Positions 34,703-44,015 of a DNA stretch of 64,000 bases are shown piece by piece. The DNA is from Promethearchaeota archaeon (GTDB lineage Archaea; Asgardarchaeota; Lokiarchaeia; Sigynarchaeales; SOKP01). The notes under the pieces are model-generated. The model had not been told where the DNA came from and did no database searches. It saw only the letters and a list, made by a program, of their open reading frames with translations. The stretch spans positions 3,158 to 67,157 of the forward strand of contig JAEOTL010000467.1 of NCBI GenBank assembly GCA_016839845.1, read 5' to 3'. Every line of letters begins with the position of its first letter. The stretch's first letter is position 1. Made by a program: the position numbers and the translations under genes.

Positions 34703-34894
34703 TCCCACTTTAACTTCACTTAAATATAATTATACAATACTTCTAAGAAAGATATAAGAAAAAAAAAGATTTAGGTATGAACTAGAATTTCCTTCTTACA
34801 CTTGAGTTAACTCAGCTAAACTTAAGGATTTAAAAACTTATTTTTCTTCATTAAGATATTAGTATTTTATATATCGTTTTAATAGTTGACTATC

Positions 34895-36151
34895 ATGTCT
34901 TCTGAATTTGAACAAAATCTCGAGAAATATGCAAATGTTGCTGTAAAAGTAGGGCTTAATTTACAGAAGGGACAGCGATTATTAATTGGAGCACCTTTTT
35001 CTAGTATGAATGGTGTTTCTGTGGAAGTCGCCCCATTAGTAAGGCTTATACTAAAGAAGGCATATCAAGAAGGGGCTAGATTGGTTGATATCATGTGGGA
35101 TGACGATCAAGTACGGTTCTATCGATATAAATATGCGCCTAAAGACTCATTCGAAGAATATCCAACTTGGAGGTCAGATGGAGCATTACAGATTGCTAAA
35201 CAGAATGATGCGATGTTATTCATTATGGCTCGAGATCCGGATATACTTTCTGAAGTAGATTCGAATTTGATATTAACATCGCAAAAAGCGTATTTAAAGC
35301 ATATGAAGCCTGCAAATGACCTACGTCGGAGAAATTTAGTCAACTGGTCAGGAATAATAGCCCCAGTTGAAGGGTGGGCAAAAAAAATATTTCCTGAAAT
35401 TCCCCAAAAAGAGCGATTATTAAAATTTTGGGATGTTGTTTTTGATATCTGTCGTGTTAAACATAAAGATCCTGTCTTAGAATGGCAAAATCATATTGAT
35501 CGACTCATTGCAAGATGTTCTATTCTGAATAAAAAGAAATTTTCATCTCTTCATTTCAGAGCTCCTGGAACAGATCTGACAATTGGTTTACCAGAGGGTC
35601 ATATTTGGAAAAGTGCTCATTTCACCACTCAAGGTGGTATTAGTAATGTAGTTAATATCCCAACTGAGGAGGTGTTTACCACTCCTCATAAGGATAAAAT
35701 AAACGGAACAATAACTTCTACAAAACCACTTTTTCGTGAGAGTTTAGTTGAAGGTTTAAGTTTAACTGTAGTAAAGGGAAAAGTTGAAAAAGTTACTGCA
35801 ACTAAAGGAGAAGATTATATAGGCAACATAATAAAGACCGATGAAGGTGCTTCAAGATTTGGGGAGGTATCATTAGTTCCGCATAGCTCTCCTATTTCTC
35901 AGACTGGTTTACTTTTTTACAATACCCTCATCGATGAGAATGCTTCCTGCCACCTAGCTTTAGGGAGTGGTATAAAAGCATGTCTCGATAAAGGAGTAAC
36001 CATGTCTGATGAAGAATTCTCTTCTGCAGGGGGAAATATCTCCACTTTACATATCGATTTCATGATTGGATCTGAAGAAATGGATGTTGATGGGATCAAT
36101 GAGGAGGGTACTTCTGAGCCTGTTATGCGTAAAGGAGAGTTGGTTTTTTAG
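34895..36151 (+). CDS. M29-family metallo-aminopeptidase (aminopeptidase T-like)
   Basis: 418 residues from the ATG at 34895 (TTG at 34886 is the alternative). Visible family blocks: NVAVKVGLNLQKGQRLLIGA, VEVAPLVRLILKKAYQEGAR, GIIAPVEGWAKKIFP, PTEEVFTTPHKDKINGTITS, and the C-terminal metal site ENASCHLALGSGIKAC with LHIDFMIGSEEMDVDGI. The Glu, His and Asp residues bind two metal ions that activate water. It removes N-terminal residues from peptides in the cytoplasm. It is convergent with the aminotransferase gene, nine bases away. Confidence 0.92.
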   Translation: MSSEFEQNLEKYANVAVKVGLNLQKGQRLLIGAPFSSMNGVSVEVAPLVRLILKKAYQEGARLVDIMWDDDQVRFYRYKYAPKDSFEEYPTWRSDGALQIAKQNDAMLFIMARDPDILSEVDSNLILTSQKAYLKHMKPANDLRRRNLVNWSGIIAPVEGWAKKIFPEIPQKERLLKFWDVVFDICRVKHKDPVLEWQNHIDRLIARCSILNKKKFSSLHFRAPGTDLTIGLPEGHIWKSAHFTTQGGISNVVNIPTEEVFTTPHKDKINGTITSTKPLFRESLVEGLSLTVVKGKVEKVTATKGEDYIGNIIKTDEGASRFGEVSLVPHSSPISQTGLLFYNTLIDENASCHLALGSGIKACLDKGVTMSDEEFSSAGGNISTLHIDFMIGSEEMDVDGINEEGTSEPVMRKGELVF

Positions 36152-36160
36152 ATATATTTC

Positions 36161-37558
36161 TCATTCAATCATTTGACAGATATTATTAATTCGTTGGATT
36201 GTATCATCCACAATGTCATCTGTGTGCAGCATACATGTGTAGAACCTACTTCCCGCAACCGAGATCAGTTTTTGATCAACCAATGCCGCTCCTATCTCAC
36301 CCATGAAATCTTTTCGAATTGGAATTTGTCCTGATTGTTTTGGATCACTTAAATCCAACCCGAAAACACAACTGGTTTGAAAATGAACCGTTCCCCCAAA
36401 ATTATAGGAAAACCAAGGTAAATTATTTTTTTCAAACACATCATTTAATCCTTTAGACAATCGAGTTGCTGCCCTACCAGCTTTTTCAGTAGCATTAGTC
36501 TCTTCAACAAATTTTATAGCCCAATAAGCTGCGGCACATGTTAATGGATTCGCAGCTATAGTTCCTCCAGAGTAAGCTCTTTTACCACCACCTACTCCTG
36601 CACCGCACACAGCCATAACATCAGCACGACCACCAATTGCAGCCGCCGAAGGAAAACCATGTCCTACTATTTTTGCAAATACTGAAATATCCGGAGTATA
36701 TCCGTAATATGCTTGCCCTCCTCCCATATGTAATCTAAATGCACATACAACTTCGTCGGAAATCAGGAGCGCTCTATTTTCACGACAGAGCTCCTCGACT
36801 TCTTTATTAAACCCAGGTCTTGTAGGCATCGCACCACTCTCTCCGCCCATCGGTTCGATAATGACTGCGGCAATTTTGCGTTTTTCTTTAAACATTCTAC
36901 GAAGTTCTTCTATATCATTAGGTGGACATGAGTCTGTAAATTTGAACACTGGTTTGGGTATCCCATGGGACTCTAAAAGCTTAGTTCCAGGAACATGCAT
37001 GTCATATGTAAGTTGATCACTCCAACCGTGATAACTCCCACCTATTTTAATAATCCATTTCCTATTCGTAAAGGCTCTGGCAATTCTAATTGCCAGCATG
37101 TCAGCTTCTGTTCCTGTTTGAAGCCACCTTATTATTTCACATGAAGGAAAATGTTTTTGTAATTGTTCTGCCGCCAAATATTCATATTCATGAGTTATTC
37201 CATGACAAGGGCCAATATCCCGAATTGTCTCAACTACTTTATCTATTAGAGGTTTATATTGATGTCCTAAGATTATTGGAGCACCGCACATTAAATAGTC
37301 CGTCATAATAACATCATCGACAGTTTCCATATAACACTCATATACTCTCTTACTTGCTAGTGGAAAAGGATGATTAAATGCCAAATTATGTTCTACTCCC
37401 CCAGGAATAATCTTCCGCATTCTCTCAAATATTTCTTTGGATTTTGGGTGGTTAGTATGATACCTATCAATTACCCCTTTCAACTCCTCCGGTTTAAATC
37501 TTCTTAAAGGATTGTTTACAATAAATTCTGTCTTAACTTTTATTTCTTCGTAGTTCAT
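36161..37558 (-). CDS. Class-III PLP aminotransferase, glutamate-1-semialdehyde mutase-like
   Basis: 465 residues. Fold type I class III features: IPGGVEHNLAFNHPFP, LQTGTEADMLAIRIARAFTN, IIKIGGSYHGWSDQ, VIIEPMGGESGAMPTRPGF, LLISDEVVCAFRLHMGGGQ, and the PLP-lysine segment ISVFAKIVGHGFPSAAAIGG. It is closest to HemL-type aspartate aminotransferase-family enzymes, but several residues differ from true HemL (GTEAD, and VVCAFR in place of VMTGFR) and no other haem genes are nearby. Another aminomutase or omega-transaminase role is likelier than haem synthesis. Confidence 0.88.
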   Translation of the reverse strand: MNYEEIKVKTEFIVNNPLRRFKPEELKGVIDRYHTNHPKSKEIFERMRKIIPGGVEHNLAFNHPFPLASKRVYECYMETVDDVIMTDYLMCGAPIILGHQYKPLIDKVVETIRDIGPCHGITHEYEYLAAEQLQKHFPSCEIIRWLQTGTEADMLAIRIARAFTNRKWIIKIGGSYHGWSDQLTYDMHVPGTKLLESHGIPKPVFKFTDSCPPNDIEELRRMFKEKRKIAAVIIEPMGGESGAMPTRPGFNKEVEELCRENRALLISDEVVCAFRLHMGGGQAYYGYTPDISVFAKIVGHGFPSAAAIGGRADVMAVCGAGVGGGKRAYSGGTIAANPLTCAAAYWAIKFVEETNATEKAGRAATRLSKGLNDVFEKNNLPWFSYNFGGTVHFQTSCVFGLDLSDPKQSGQIPIRKDFMGEIGAALVDQKLISVAGSRFYTCMLHTDDIVDDTIQRINNICQMIE

Positions 37559-37704
37559 GATATATTCTCAAATAATGATTCAATATTTATTGGGAACTAA
37601 ATTAAATATTAAATTGAAGCATCGAAAATTAATTTATTTTTTAATTCAAGATAAAATTGAAATTTCGTGATGAATTTTAAAGACTATAATAATATTGGAA
37701 TTAA

Positions 37705-39849
37705 TTAATCTTGAAAGGATATAGAACCAGCAGGAATGACTATATTATTCTTCATTAACGCTTCAATCGAATCAATAATCATATCTTCACTTCTCTCACT
37801 CATTTTTTCGAGTAATGTTATCAATTTGAAAATTTTTTCCTCTTCAGAGATAGTAAGAATTTCATTTAGAACTTTTAAATCATTTCGAGATAGTTTATAT
37901 TCTTTCTTTGTACTCTCAAGATCTGATCTATTAATAGTTAATTTAAAGAAATCTTTATAGTGCAAATTAAAATAATTATTGATGAGAATTGGTATATCTT
38001 CCTTGAAGGGAGTTAAATCCCCATCCCATTGCTTCAAGTCTTCCGCATATTTTGCATAAACACTTAACCCAAAATTCAAAATTTGTCGTTTTAATCGTTT
38101 AGAAGCTTTATTACTAAGAATAAGAACTGTTCTTAATTCTTCAATATCAGAAATAAGGCAATAAAAATGTTTGAAATCTAATTCAACAACATCATGGATA
38201 CCGTCAACTAAATCTTTATGAACTCCTTTAGAACGAATTTTTTTTTTAAGAGACATTTCTTCACCAACTAATGAGACTGCCTGAATAAACCCTGAAAAAA
38301 GGGTATTTTTACCTTCCAGTAGCTCAGAATAGTTTTTACTAAAGAGAGGTAGACCACCATCATTATGTATTAAAAGTATTCCTTGGATGCTTTCTGCATC
38401 TTTAAACTTTTGAGTTCTTGATAATAGGGCATTTCTTTTGTTTAGCTTTCGGGGTACTAAGACATAAGATCTCAAGCTCAGACTACCTAATATCGCAATT
38501 ACAATAAACAATATGATTAAGATCACCCAAATATAATAATTTGGGGAGGTATCTTCCCTAAAAATTGTATAAGATATTATTAGATAAGTGTCATCTACAG
38601 ATATTGTGAATACTCGATCGAGCACAAAATCGTCAGCCATAACTACTCTTATTGAAACTGAAATATTAATATTTGTCAAAATAAAGGCTTTAATATCGGA
38701 TTTTTCAATAGTCATTTCTTGAAATGATGTATTCATTTCGCTTAGCTTAATTTTTTTCTCAATCTCATAATTATTAATAAGAATTGTTAATTCTGAATTA
38801 GGAGATAATGATTCAGGCCAAATCTCATCAATCTTGAATTTAAAATTCAGAATAGCATCTCTTATTTCAACATTAGTCCCATTTATTGAAGCTCCAATTT
38901 GATTCAATGAAACTGAACTATATCTGTCTATTATCTTCTCATATGTGAAGTTAAAATTAACAGATTTTATGAGCAGCTCATCAAAATTATCTTGATCCCA
39001 GTAGCTCGCGAGGTTATCTTCAATATGAATTCGAATTCCTAGGGTAAGAGTAAAATTGGAATTGTCTACGCCTAAAACAGCCCCGAGATAAAAAACTAAA
39101 ATTTCTTGAGTAACAGTGTGCATAGACGTGTCGTATAAGTAATCTTTACCGGGTGGGTTGCCATTCCCAATCTGTGCTGTTTGAAAATACGCAATTTCAA
39201 AAACTTGATTCTTTTCCAAATCCGAGATCAATACATAGAACCGGATGTAATCTCCAATGCTATATGTATCAACATCGTAATCTGGGTTTAGTCTTGCTCG
39301 ATCTGATGTTAAATAATCCTCCAGACGATCGAGGTTTTCGTCTACTGTTGCATTTACAATTGCTTGAATAGATGCTGATTTAATTTGATAATCAGACATG
39401 TTAACAGGGAGTGAAATATTTTGATCCCAATGCACACTCGGACTTTGGAGGGCAGTAATATCATCAAATTGATGAGAAACATTGCAACCAACAGAGGTAA
39501 TTTCATAAATATCAGGACGATCAGGAAAATTGGGATTATCCCTTACGGACCAATCCAGAGCAAGAGGTGGATCGGCTATCAGAGAATAACTTCTCTGTTC
39601 ACCGTAGATTTCAAACTTTCCTTGCTCAGAATAAATACTGGCGTTAAGATCACTCTCATCCCCTTCTACTGAGGTAACCCAAGAATCATCCCCCAAACTA
39701 AAATCTGAATTTCTTATCCATTGTTTTGTATAATGAGTTCCTTCTAATGCATGAACGACTGATAGAAAACTTGAAAAGAATAAAACAATGAAGATAGTGA
39801 TGTAAAGAATCTTAAGGACTCTATTGGTTTTTAGATAAAGTGATGTCAA
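37705..39849 (-). CDS. Type I membrane protein with cytoplasmic longin/roadblock-like domain
   Basis: 714 residues, TTG start. A signal peptide (ILYITIFIVLFFSSFLSVVH) leads into an external beta-rich region with N-glycosylation sequons (residues ~35-435). One membrane helix follows (YYIWVILIILFIVIAILGSL, ~438-460) and a basic stop-transfer segment. The cytoplasmic part starts at ~488 with IQGILLIHNDGGLPLFSKN, LFSGFIQAVSLVGEE, HDVVELDFKHFYCLIS and LRTVLILSN. This order of two strands, a long helix and three strands is that of longin/roadblock small folds abundant in Asgard genomes. Helices follow to the end. It is probably a receptor-like protein that recruits a small GTPase or trafficking partner. 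Confidence 0.72.
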   Translation of the reverse strand: MTSLYLKTNRVLKILYITIFIVLFFSSFLSVVHALEGTHYTKQWIRNSDFSLGDDSWVTSVEGDESDLNASIYSEQGKFEIYGEQRSYSLIADPPLALDWSVRDNPNFPDRPDIYEITSVGCNVSHQFDDITALQSPSVHWDQNISLPVNMSDYQIKSASIQAIVNATVDENLDRLEDYLTSDRARLNPDYDVDTYSIGDYIRFYVLISDLEKNQVFEIAYFQTAQIGNGNPPGKDYLYDTSMHTVTQEILVFYLGAVLGVDNSNFTLTLGIRIHIEDNLASYWDQDNFDELLIKSVNFNFTYEKIIDRYSSVSLNQIGASINGTNVEIRDAILNFKFKIDEIWPESLSPNSELTILINNYEIEKKIKLSEMNTSFQEMTIEKSDIKAFILTNINISVSIRVVMADDFVLDRVFTISVDDTYLIISYTIFREDTSPNYYIWVILIILFIVIAILGSLSLRSYVLVPRKLNKRNALLSRTQKFKDAESIQGILLIHNDGGLPLFSKNYSELLEGKNTLFSGFIQAVSLVGEEMSLKKKIRSKGVHKDLVDGIHDVVELDFKHFYCLISDIEELRTVLILSNKASKRLKRQILNFGLSVYAKYAEDLKQWDGDLTPFKEDIPILINNYFNLHYKDFFKLTINRSDLESTKKEYKLSRNDLKVLNEILTISEEEKIFKLITLLEKMSERSEDMIIDSIEALMKNNIVIPAGSISFQD

Positions 39850-40263
39850 AATTATCCCACTTCAATGCTTTTTAAGACTTTATTACTTGTATTTTCCTTA
39901 TACCTTACGACAAATTAGTAATAGAATTTTTGCTATTTAAAGTGTAGTATTTCTAGATTCTAAGTTACTAAATCCCATTAGATTGAAGTTCTATAGGTAT
40001 AATCGAGTGTACTAAATGAATAAAACTTATACTTGTTGGAAAAATTGTTAATTCCAAAATTATTCTAAAACTCCCTAAAAAATACATTTTAACGATAGAT
40101 CATGGCACTGGGGGTTCTATTTTCTTTTATTTGGTAGGTGGTTTTGACACTTTTGTCAAGTATATTGACTCTTTTCATCTTATTCTCATTGAGATCTGGC
40201 AAACTCCAAAATGAATTTACCTTGAATAAATCTTTATTTACCTTAACAACCTTTATTTTAAAT
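39850..40263. other. Divergent intergenic region holding a gene remnant
   Basis: This 414-base stretch lies between the longin-like protein and the FGGY kinase. The only recognisable content is the kinase-like remnant at 40077-40118. Otherwise it is AT-rich promoter sequence. An open frame from a GTG at 40138 runs into the kinase but adds a hydrophobic leader unlike the family, so I do not use it. Confidence 0.5.
40077..40118 (+). pseudogene. N-terminal remnant of a second FGGY kinase
   Basis: The frame reads KKYILTIDHGTGGS, matching TKYILAIDHGTGGP of the intact kinase starting at 40264. The DNA matches in about four of five positions over some 40 bases (ATAGATCATGG in both). The remnant is in a different frame from the intact gene and loses similarity immediately downstream. 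It is a truncated duplicate or displaced old N-terminus. Confidence 0.7.
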
Positions 40264-41886
40264 ATGTCAGATTCTCAAACAAAATATATTTTAGCAATAG
40301 ATCATGGGACTGGAGGTCCAAAATCTGCAATCGTGTCTACTAAGGGTGAAGTGGTTGACTGGGCGTTCCAAGAAACCCCGATTCTCGCATCTAAGGGCGG
40401 GATTGTCGAGCAAAATCCAGATGATTGGTGGAATGCGATTAAATCAACTGCTAAAGAAGTGATAGATAGAGGTAAAGTTCAGGTTGATGATATTATAGGG
40501 ATTTCCAATACGAGTCAGTGGAGTGGTACGGTACCGCTTGATAAAGATGGAAACCAACTAATGAATGCAGTTATATGGATGGATACTCGTGGGGCTAAAC
40601 ATATTGAAAAGTTCAATAAAGGATTACTAAGAGTTTCGGGATATAATGTAAGGAAAATTCTAAGCTTGTTAAAAAGAACGGCTGGAGGACCTACTCACCA
40701 CGGGAAAGATTCAATAGCACATATATTAATGATTAAGGATGAATTACCAGATATATATGAAAGAACCTTCAACTTTTTAGAACCTCAAGATTATGTTAAT
40801 CTCAAATTAACTGGTAAATTTGCGGCTTCATTTGCATCTATCCATCTACATTGGATTACCGATGCAAGAGATCTGAATAACATCCATTATTCTAAGAAGT
40901 TATTAAAAATGTTTAAGGTAGAGGGTGAAAAATTACCCTCTGACTTGAAAAATTCAACAGATATTTTAGGACCAATTAAATCAGAGCTAGCTGACGAACT
41001 CGGTTTAAATAAAGATACTCAAGTAGTTATGGGTGCCCCAGATACCCATACAGCAACGATCGGGTCTGGTGCGATCGGAAATTATGAAGGGCACATCTAT
41101 ATTGGTACAAGTGATTGGATATTTCTTCATATTCCTTACAAAAAAACTAATATCGGACTTAATTTAGGGAGTATACCCTCTGCCATCCCAGGAAGATATT
41201 TGGTGGGTAACGAACAAAACCTAGCAGGAGGATCTTTATCTTACCTGAGAGATAACATACTATACCATAAAGATGAACTGTTAAAAGAAGAAGCGGTGCC
41301 TGACGTGTATAAAATTTTCGATAAAATTGTTGAGCAGGTTCCAGCTGGATCAAACAATCTTATATATACTCCTTGGCTTATTGGTGAGAGATCACCAATT
41401 GATGATGCTACCATTCGGGGAGGATTGTATAATCTATCTTTTGAAATGTCCCGGGAACACATTATACGAGCTATTTTCGAGGGTGTTGCGTACAATATAA
41501 AGTGGCTATTTTCAGGTATAGAAAAATTTATTAGAGATTGGGTTGTTAAAGAGAGAGGAATTCCTAAAAATGGTATAGTTATGCCAGAACTTAATATCAT
41601 TGGTGGTGGTGCTCAGAGTGCTATTTGGTGTCAAATAATTTCAGATGTTCTAGATAGAAAAATAAAACAAGTGAGAGATCCCATCCAAACCAATGCTCGT
41701 GGCGCGGCTTTTATAGCAGCTGTGGGCTTAGGATACCTTAAATGGGATGAGATACAACAGTGTTGTGAGATATCTAATATTTTTACCCCCAATCCTGAAA
41801 ATAGGGCAATATATGATAAACTTTTTAAAGAGTATGTAAACATTTATAACATTATGAATAAAACCTATAAGAGATTGAATCAATAA
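40264..41886 (+). CDS. FGGY-family carbohydrate kinase (xylulokinase-like)
   Basis: 540 residues from the ATG at 40264. The phosphate-1 motif is AIDHGTGGPKSAIVSTKG at residues ~10-27. WNAIKSTAKEVIDRGKVQVD, AVIWMDTRGAKHIEKF, QVVMGAPDTHTATIGSGAIG and the C-terminal IIGGGAQSAIWCQIISDVLD with ARGAAFIAAVGLG follow in family order. It phosphorylates a sugar or polyol with ATP. The substrate (xylulose, ribulose or glycerol-like) cannot be settled by reading. It is slightly longer than the usual ~500 residues. A radical SAM gene follows 19 bases later. Confidence 0.88.
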   Translation: MSDSQTKYILAIDHGTGGPKSAIVSTKGEVVDWAFQETPILASKGGIVEQNPDDWWNAIKSTAKEVIDRGKVQVDDIIGISNTSQWSGTVPLDKDGNQLMNAVIWMDTRGAKHIEKFNKGLLRVSGYNVRKILSLLKRTAGGPTHHGKDSIAHILMIKDELPDIYERTFNFLEPQDYVNLKLTGKFAASFASIHLHWITDARDLNNIHYSKKLLKMFKVEGEKLPSDLKNSTDILGPIKSELADELGLNKDTQVVMGAPDTHTATIGSGAIGNYEGHIYIGTSDWIFLHIPYKKTNIGLNLGSIPSAIPGRYLVGNEQNLAGGSLSYLRDNILYHKDELLKEEAVPDVYKIFDKIVEQVPAGSNNLIYTPWLIGERSPIDDATIRGGLYNLSFEMSREHIIRAIFEGVAYNIKWLFSGIEKFIRDWVVKERGIPKNGIVMPELNIIGGGAQSAIWCQIISDVLDRKIKQVRDPIQTNARGAAFIAAVGLGYLKWDEIQQCCEISNIFTPNPENRAIYDKLFKEYVNIYNIMNKTYKRLNQ

Positions 41887-41905
41887 TTTTATTCTTTTTT
41901 AAATA

Positions 41906-42721
41906 ATGAAAATCGAATTTAGGGAAGCCAAAAACATCATAACTAAAAGTAATATACCATCCATTGATTTTGTCATAAATCCATATACAGGATGTCAACA
42001 TGGGTGTATTTATTGTTATGCCGAGTTTATGATTAGATTTACAGGGCATAAGGGAGAAAAATGGGGACAATTTTTAGATGTAAAAACTTTTGACTTAAAC
42101 CAAATTAAACCTCATAAATATGCAGGAAAACGAATTTTATTGAGTTCAGTTACTGATCCGTATCTACCGTTAGAGAAAAAGTACCAGAATACGCGGAAAA
42201 TATTGGAAAAACTCGTTGGGACAAAAGCAGAAATCTCAATCCTCACTAAATCTAAGCTTGTTGTCAGAGATATTGATCTTTTTAAAAAATTTGAAAATAT
42301 TAGAATCGGTATTTCCATTAGTACTTTAAGTGATGGGTTCTCAAAGATCATAGAACGAGCAGCTTCAAAACCTATGGATCGTCTAGAAGCAATCAAAACG
42401 ATCTCACAGGAGGGACTTCCTACTTATGTATTCATCTCTCCATTTTTCCCAGAGATCACAGATCATAAGGCTATCATTGAAGAAACCATTGATTATGCAG
42501 ATACTTTTAGTTTCGAGAATCTCAATTTCAGACCTCATAATATTCCACGAATAATGAGAATAATTAAGGAAATTCGACCAAATCTACTTACTCGATATAA
42601 AGAACTCCAGAAAGATCGGGTGTATTGGGATCTTTTAGAAGAGGATATTGCCAAATACTGCAATGAGAAGAATCTAAATTATAAAATCGAATTTCATCAT
42701 GGTGGATTTTCAAAGAGCTAA
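41906..42721 (+). CDS. Radical SAM protein, SPL-like (COG1533)
   Basis: 271 residues. The 4Fe-4S motif is YTGCQHGCIYCYAEF (C-x3-C-x2-C) near residue 30, followed by RILLSSVTDPYLPLEKKYQN and IRIGISISTLSDGFSKIIER, the layout of the spore-photoproduct-lyase-related COG1533 family. It uses SAM and the cluster to make a 5'-deoxyadenosyl radical. The substrate is unknown; true spore photoproduct lyase is not expected in an archaeon. It sits closely behind the FGGY kinase and may be co-transcribed. Confidence 0.87.
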   Translation: MKIEFREAKNIITKSNIPSIDFVINPYTGCQHGCIYCYAEFMIRFTGHKGEKWGQFLDVKTFDLNQIKPHKYAGKRILLSSVTDPYLPLEKKYQNTRKILEKLVGTKAEISILTKSKLVVRDIDLFKKFENIRIGISISTLSDGFSKIIERAASKPMDRLEAIKTISQEGLPTYVFISPFFPEITDHKAIIEETIDYADTFSFENLNFRPHNIPRIMRIIKEIRPNLLTRYKELQKDRVYWDLLEEDIAKYCNEKNLNYKIEFHHGGFSKS

Positions 42722-42740
42722 TAAGGAAAAAAAATAGAAA

Positions 42741-42756
42741 TTCCCTAAGAAGGGAA
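42741..42756. terminator. Hairpin between convergent genes
   Basis: TTCCCT (42741-42746) and AGGGAA (42751-42756) form a six-base stem with loop AAGA, flanked by A-rich and T-rich sequence. It lies in the 45-base gap between the convergent radical SAM and nitronate monooxygenase genes, fitting a bidirectional terminator. Confidence 0.45.
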
Positions 42757-42766
42757 AATAATATGT

Positions 42767-43870
42767 TTACTTAATATATCCTGCGGCATTCTTCATCAAT
42801 GTCTCGGCCTCAGAAACCATGTCATTGATTATATCAGATACACTTTCAATACTGTCAATTACGCCTATACTCTGACCTAAAAGTACGGCCCCCGATTTCA
42901 CATCTCCCCTATAAGCTGCCAGATAGGCATTAGCTGATGCGATAAACTCTTTTATCATATCTTCACGAGACATTGAAGCAACTTTTTGTTCTTCTGCTAT
43001 TTTAGCTTCTTTGTCTGCAACAAGACCATGATGAAGACTATATTCATTCTTCCATAATCGAATAGGGCCTAGAGCACCTGTGACTAAAACCGTATCAGAA
43101 GCTTTAGAGGGAGGTACAACTCCTTTATATCCTTCATGAAATTCAGCATCTTTACTCGCAATAAAACGTGAGCCCATGGCAATACCCCCAGCACCCATAC
43201 TTAATGCCGCTGCTAAACCAGCACCAGTGGCAAACCCTCCACATGCAATTACTGGAAAATCAGGATGTTTCTTTTGGACTTGTTGGAGTAAAACGAGAGT
43301 ACTTACTTTCTCATAAGATTGATGTCCTCCACCCTCACCACCAGTTACCACCATTCCATCCACACCAGATGCAACACACTTATCAGCTAACCATAAAGCT
43401 GGAGCAACATGAAAATGTTTTATCTCAGATTTCTCTTTGAGTTCTTGGAACGATTTGGTTTGAGGTAATGTCTTGGAAGAACCAGCACTTGTCAGAGCAT
43501 AAATACACTGATCTCTTATTCGTTGATTCTCCATAATGAATTTAGGAATTTCACTGCACAACTTCGGAGCCTGTATCTCATTTCTGGAAGTTCTGATGTT
43601 AAAACCGAAAGGCTTATCTGTATGTTCTACTACAAATTTCATATTCTCTTTCATAGCTTCTACAGCATCAGCACCTAATCTTGCAGATGATGTTGTGGTT
43701 TCAGTTCCTATATCAGCACCACGTTTTATAGTCGTGTGGGATAATACTCCTAAGCCACCCGCTTCACTAACTGCTACACACAAATCTGTGGTGTAAAATG
43801 GTCCCATCGCAGCAGAAAAGATAGGGTGTTTAATACCAAACATTTTGGTAATATTTGTCTCTATTGTCAT
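42767..43870 (-). CDS. Nitronate monooxygenase (2-nitropropane dioxygenase-like) flavoprotein
   Basis: 367 residues, TIM-barrel FMN enzyme. Motifs: FGIKHPIFSAAMGPF at the N-terminus, VSEAGGLGVLSHTT, GVDGMVVTGGEGGGHQSYEK (the GGH flavin/catalytic loop), and FPVIACGGFATGAGLAAALS with GAGGIAMGSRF, the phosphate-binding end. It oxidises alkyl nitronates, or acts as a related enoyl reductase/dehydrogenase-like flavoenzyme. No FabK partner genes are adjacent. It is convergent with the radical SAM gene. Confidence 0.88.
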   Translation of the reverse strand: MTIETNITKMFGIKHPIFSAAMGPFYTTDLCVAVSEAGGLGVLSHTTIKRGADIGTETTTSSARLGADAVEAMKENMKFVVEHTDKPFGFNIRTSRNEIQAPKLCSEIPKFIMENQRIRDQCIYALTSAGSSKTLPQTKSFQELKEKSEIKHFHVAPALWLADKCVASGVDGMVVTGGEGGGHQSYEKVSTLVLLQQVQKKHPDFPVIACGGFATGAGLAAALSMGAGGIAMGSRFIASKDAEFHEGYKGVVPPSKASDTVLVTGALGPIRLWKNEYSLHHGLVADKEAKIAEEQKVASMSREDMIKEFIASANAYLAAYRGDVKSGAVLLGQSIGVIDSIESVSDIINDMVSEAETLMKNAAGYIK

Positions 43871-44015
43871 AAAATCTCATCAATTTTTTTATTGTTTTAA
43901 TTTTATAATTAGGTTTTAAATTTTGTTCTTTATAATCTTTATCAATCTGCTAATACTGAATAAGTATTAAAACTTGATTATATTTTCAAACATAAAAATC
44001 AATAACGTTTTTGAT

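Noticed and set aside
36161..37558. Calling the class-III aminotransferase HemL
   Set aside because: Key blocks differ from true glutamate-1-semialdehyde mutase and no other haem genes are nearby, so only the family level is supported.
40138..40263. A 42-codon hydrophobic leader extending the FGGY kinase upstream from a GTG
   Set aside because: FGGY kinases are cytoplasmic, the family N-terminus begins at the ATG at 40264, and the leader lies over the kinase remnant region in a different frame.
41906..42721. Naming the radical SAM protein spore photoproduct lyase
   Set aside because: It matches the broad COG1533 group, but an archaeon has no spore photoproduct to repair, and substrate residues cannot be checked by eye.
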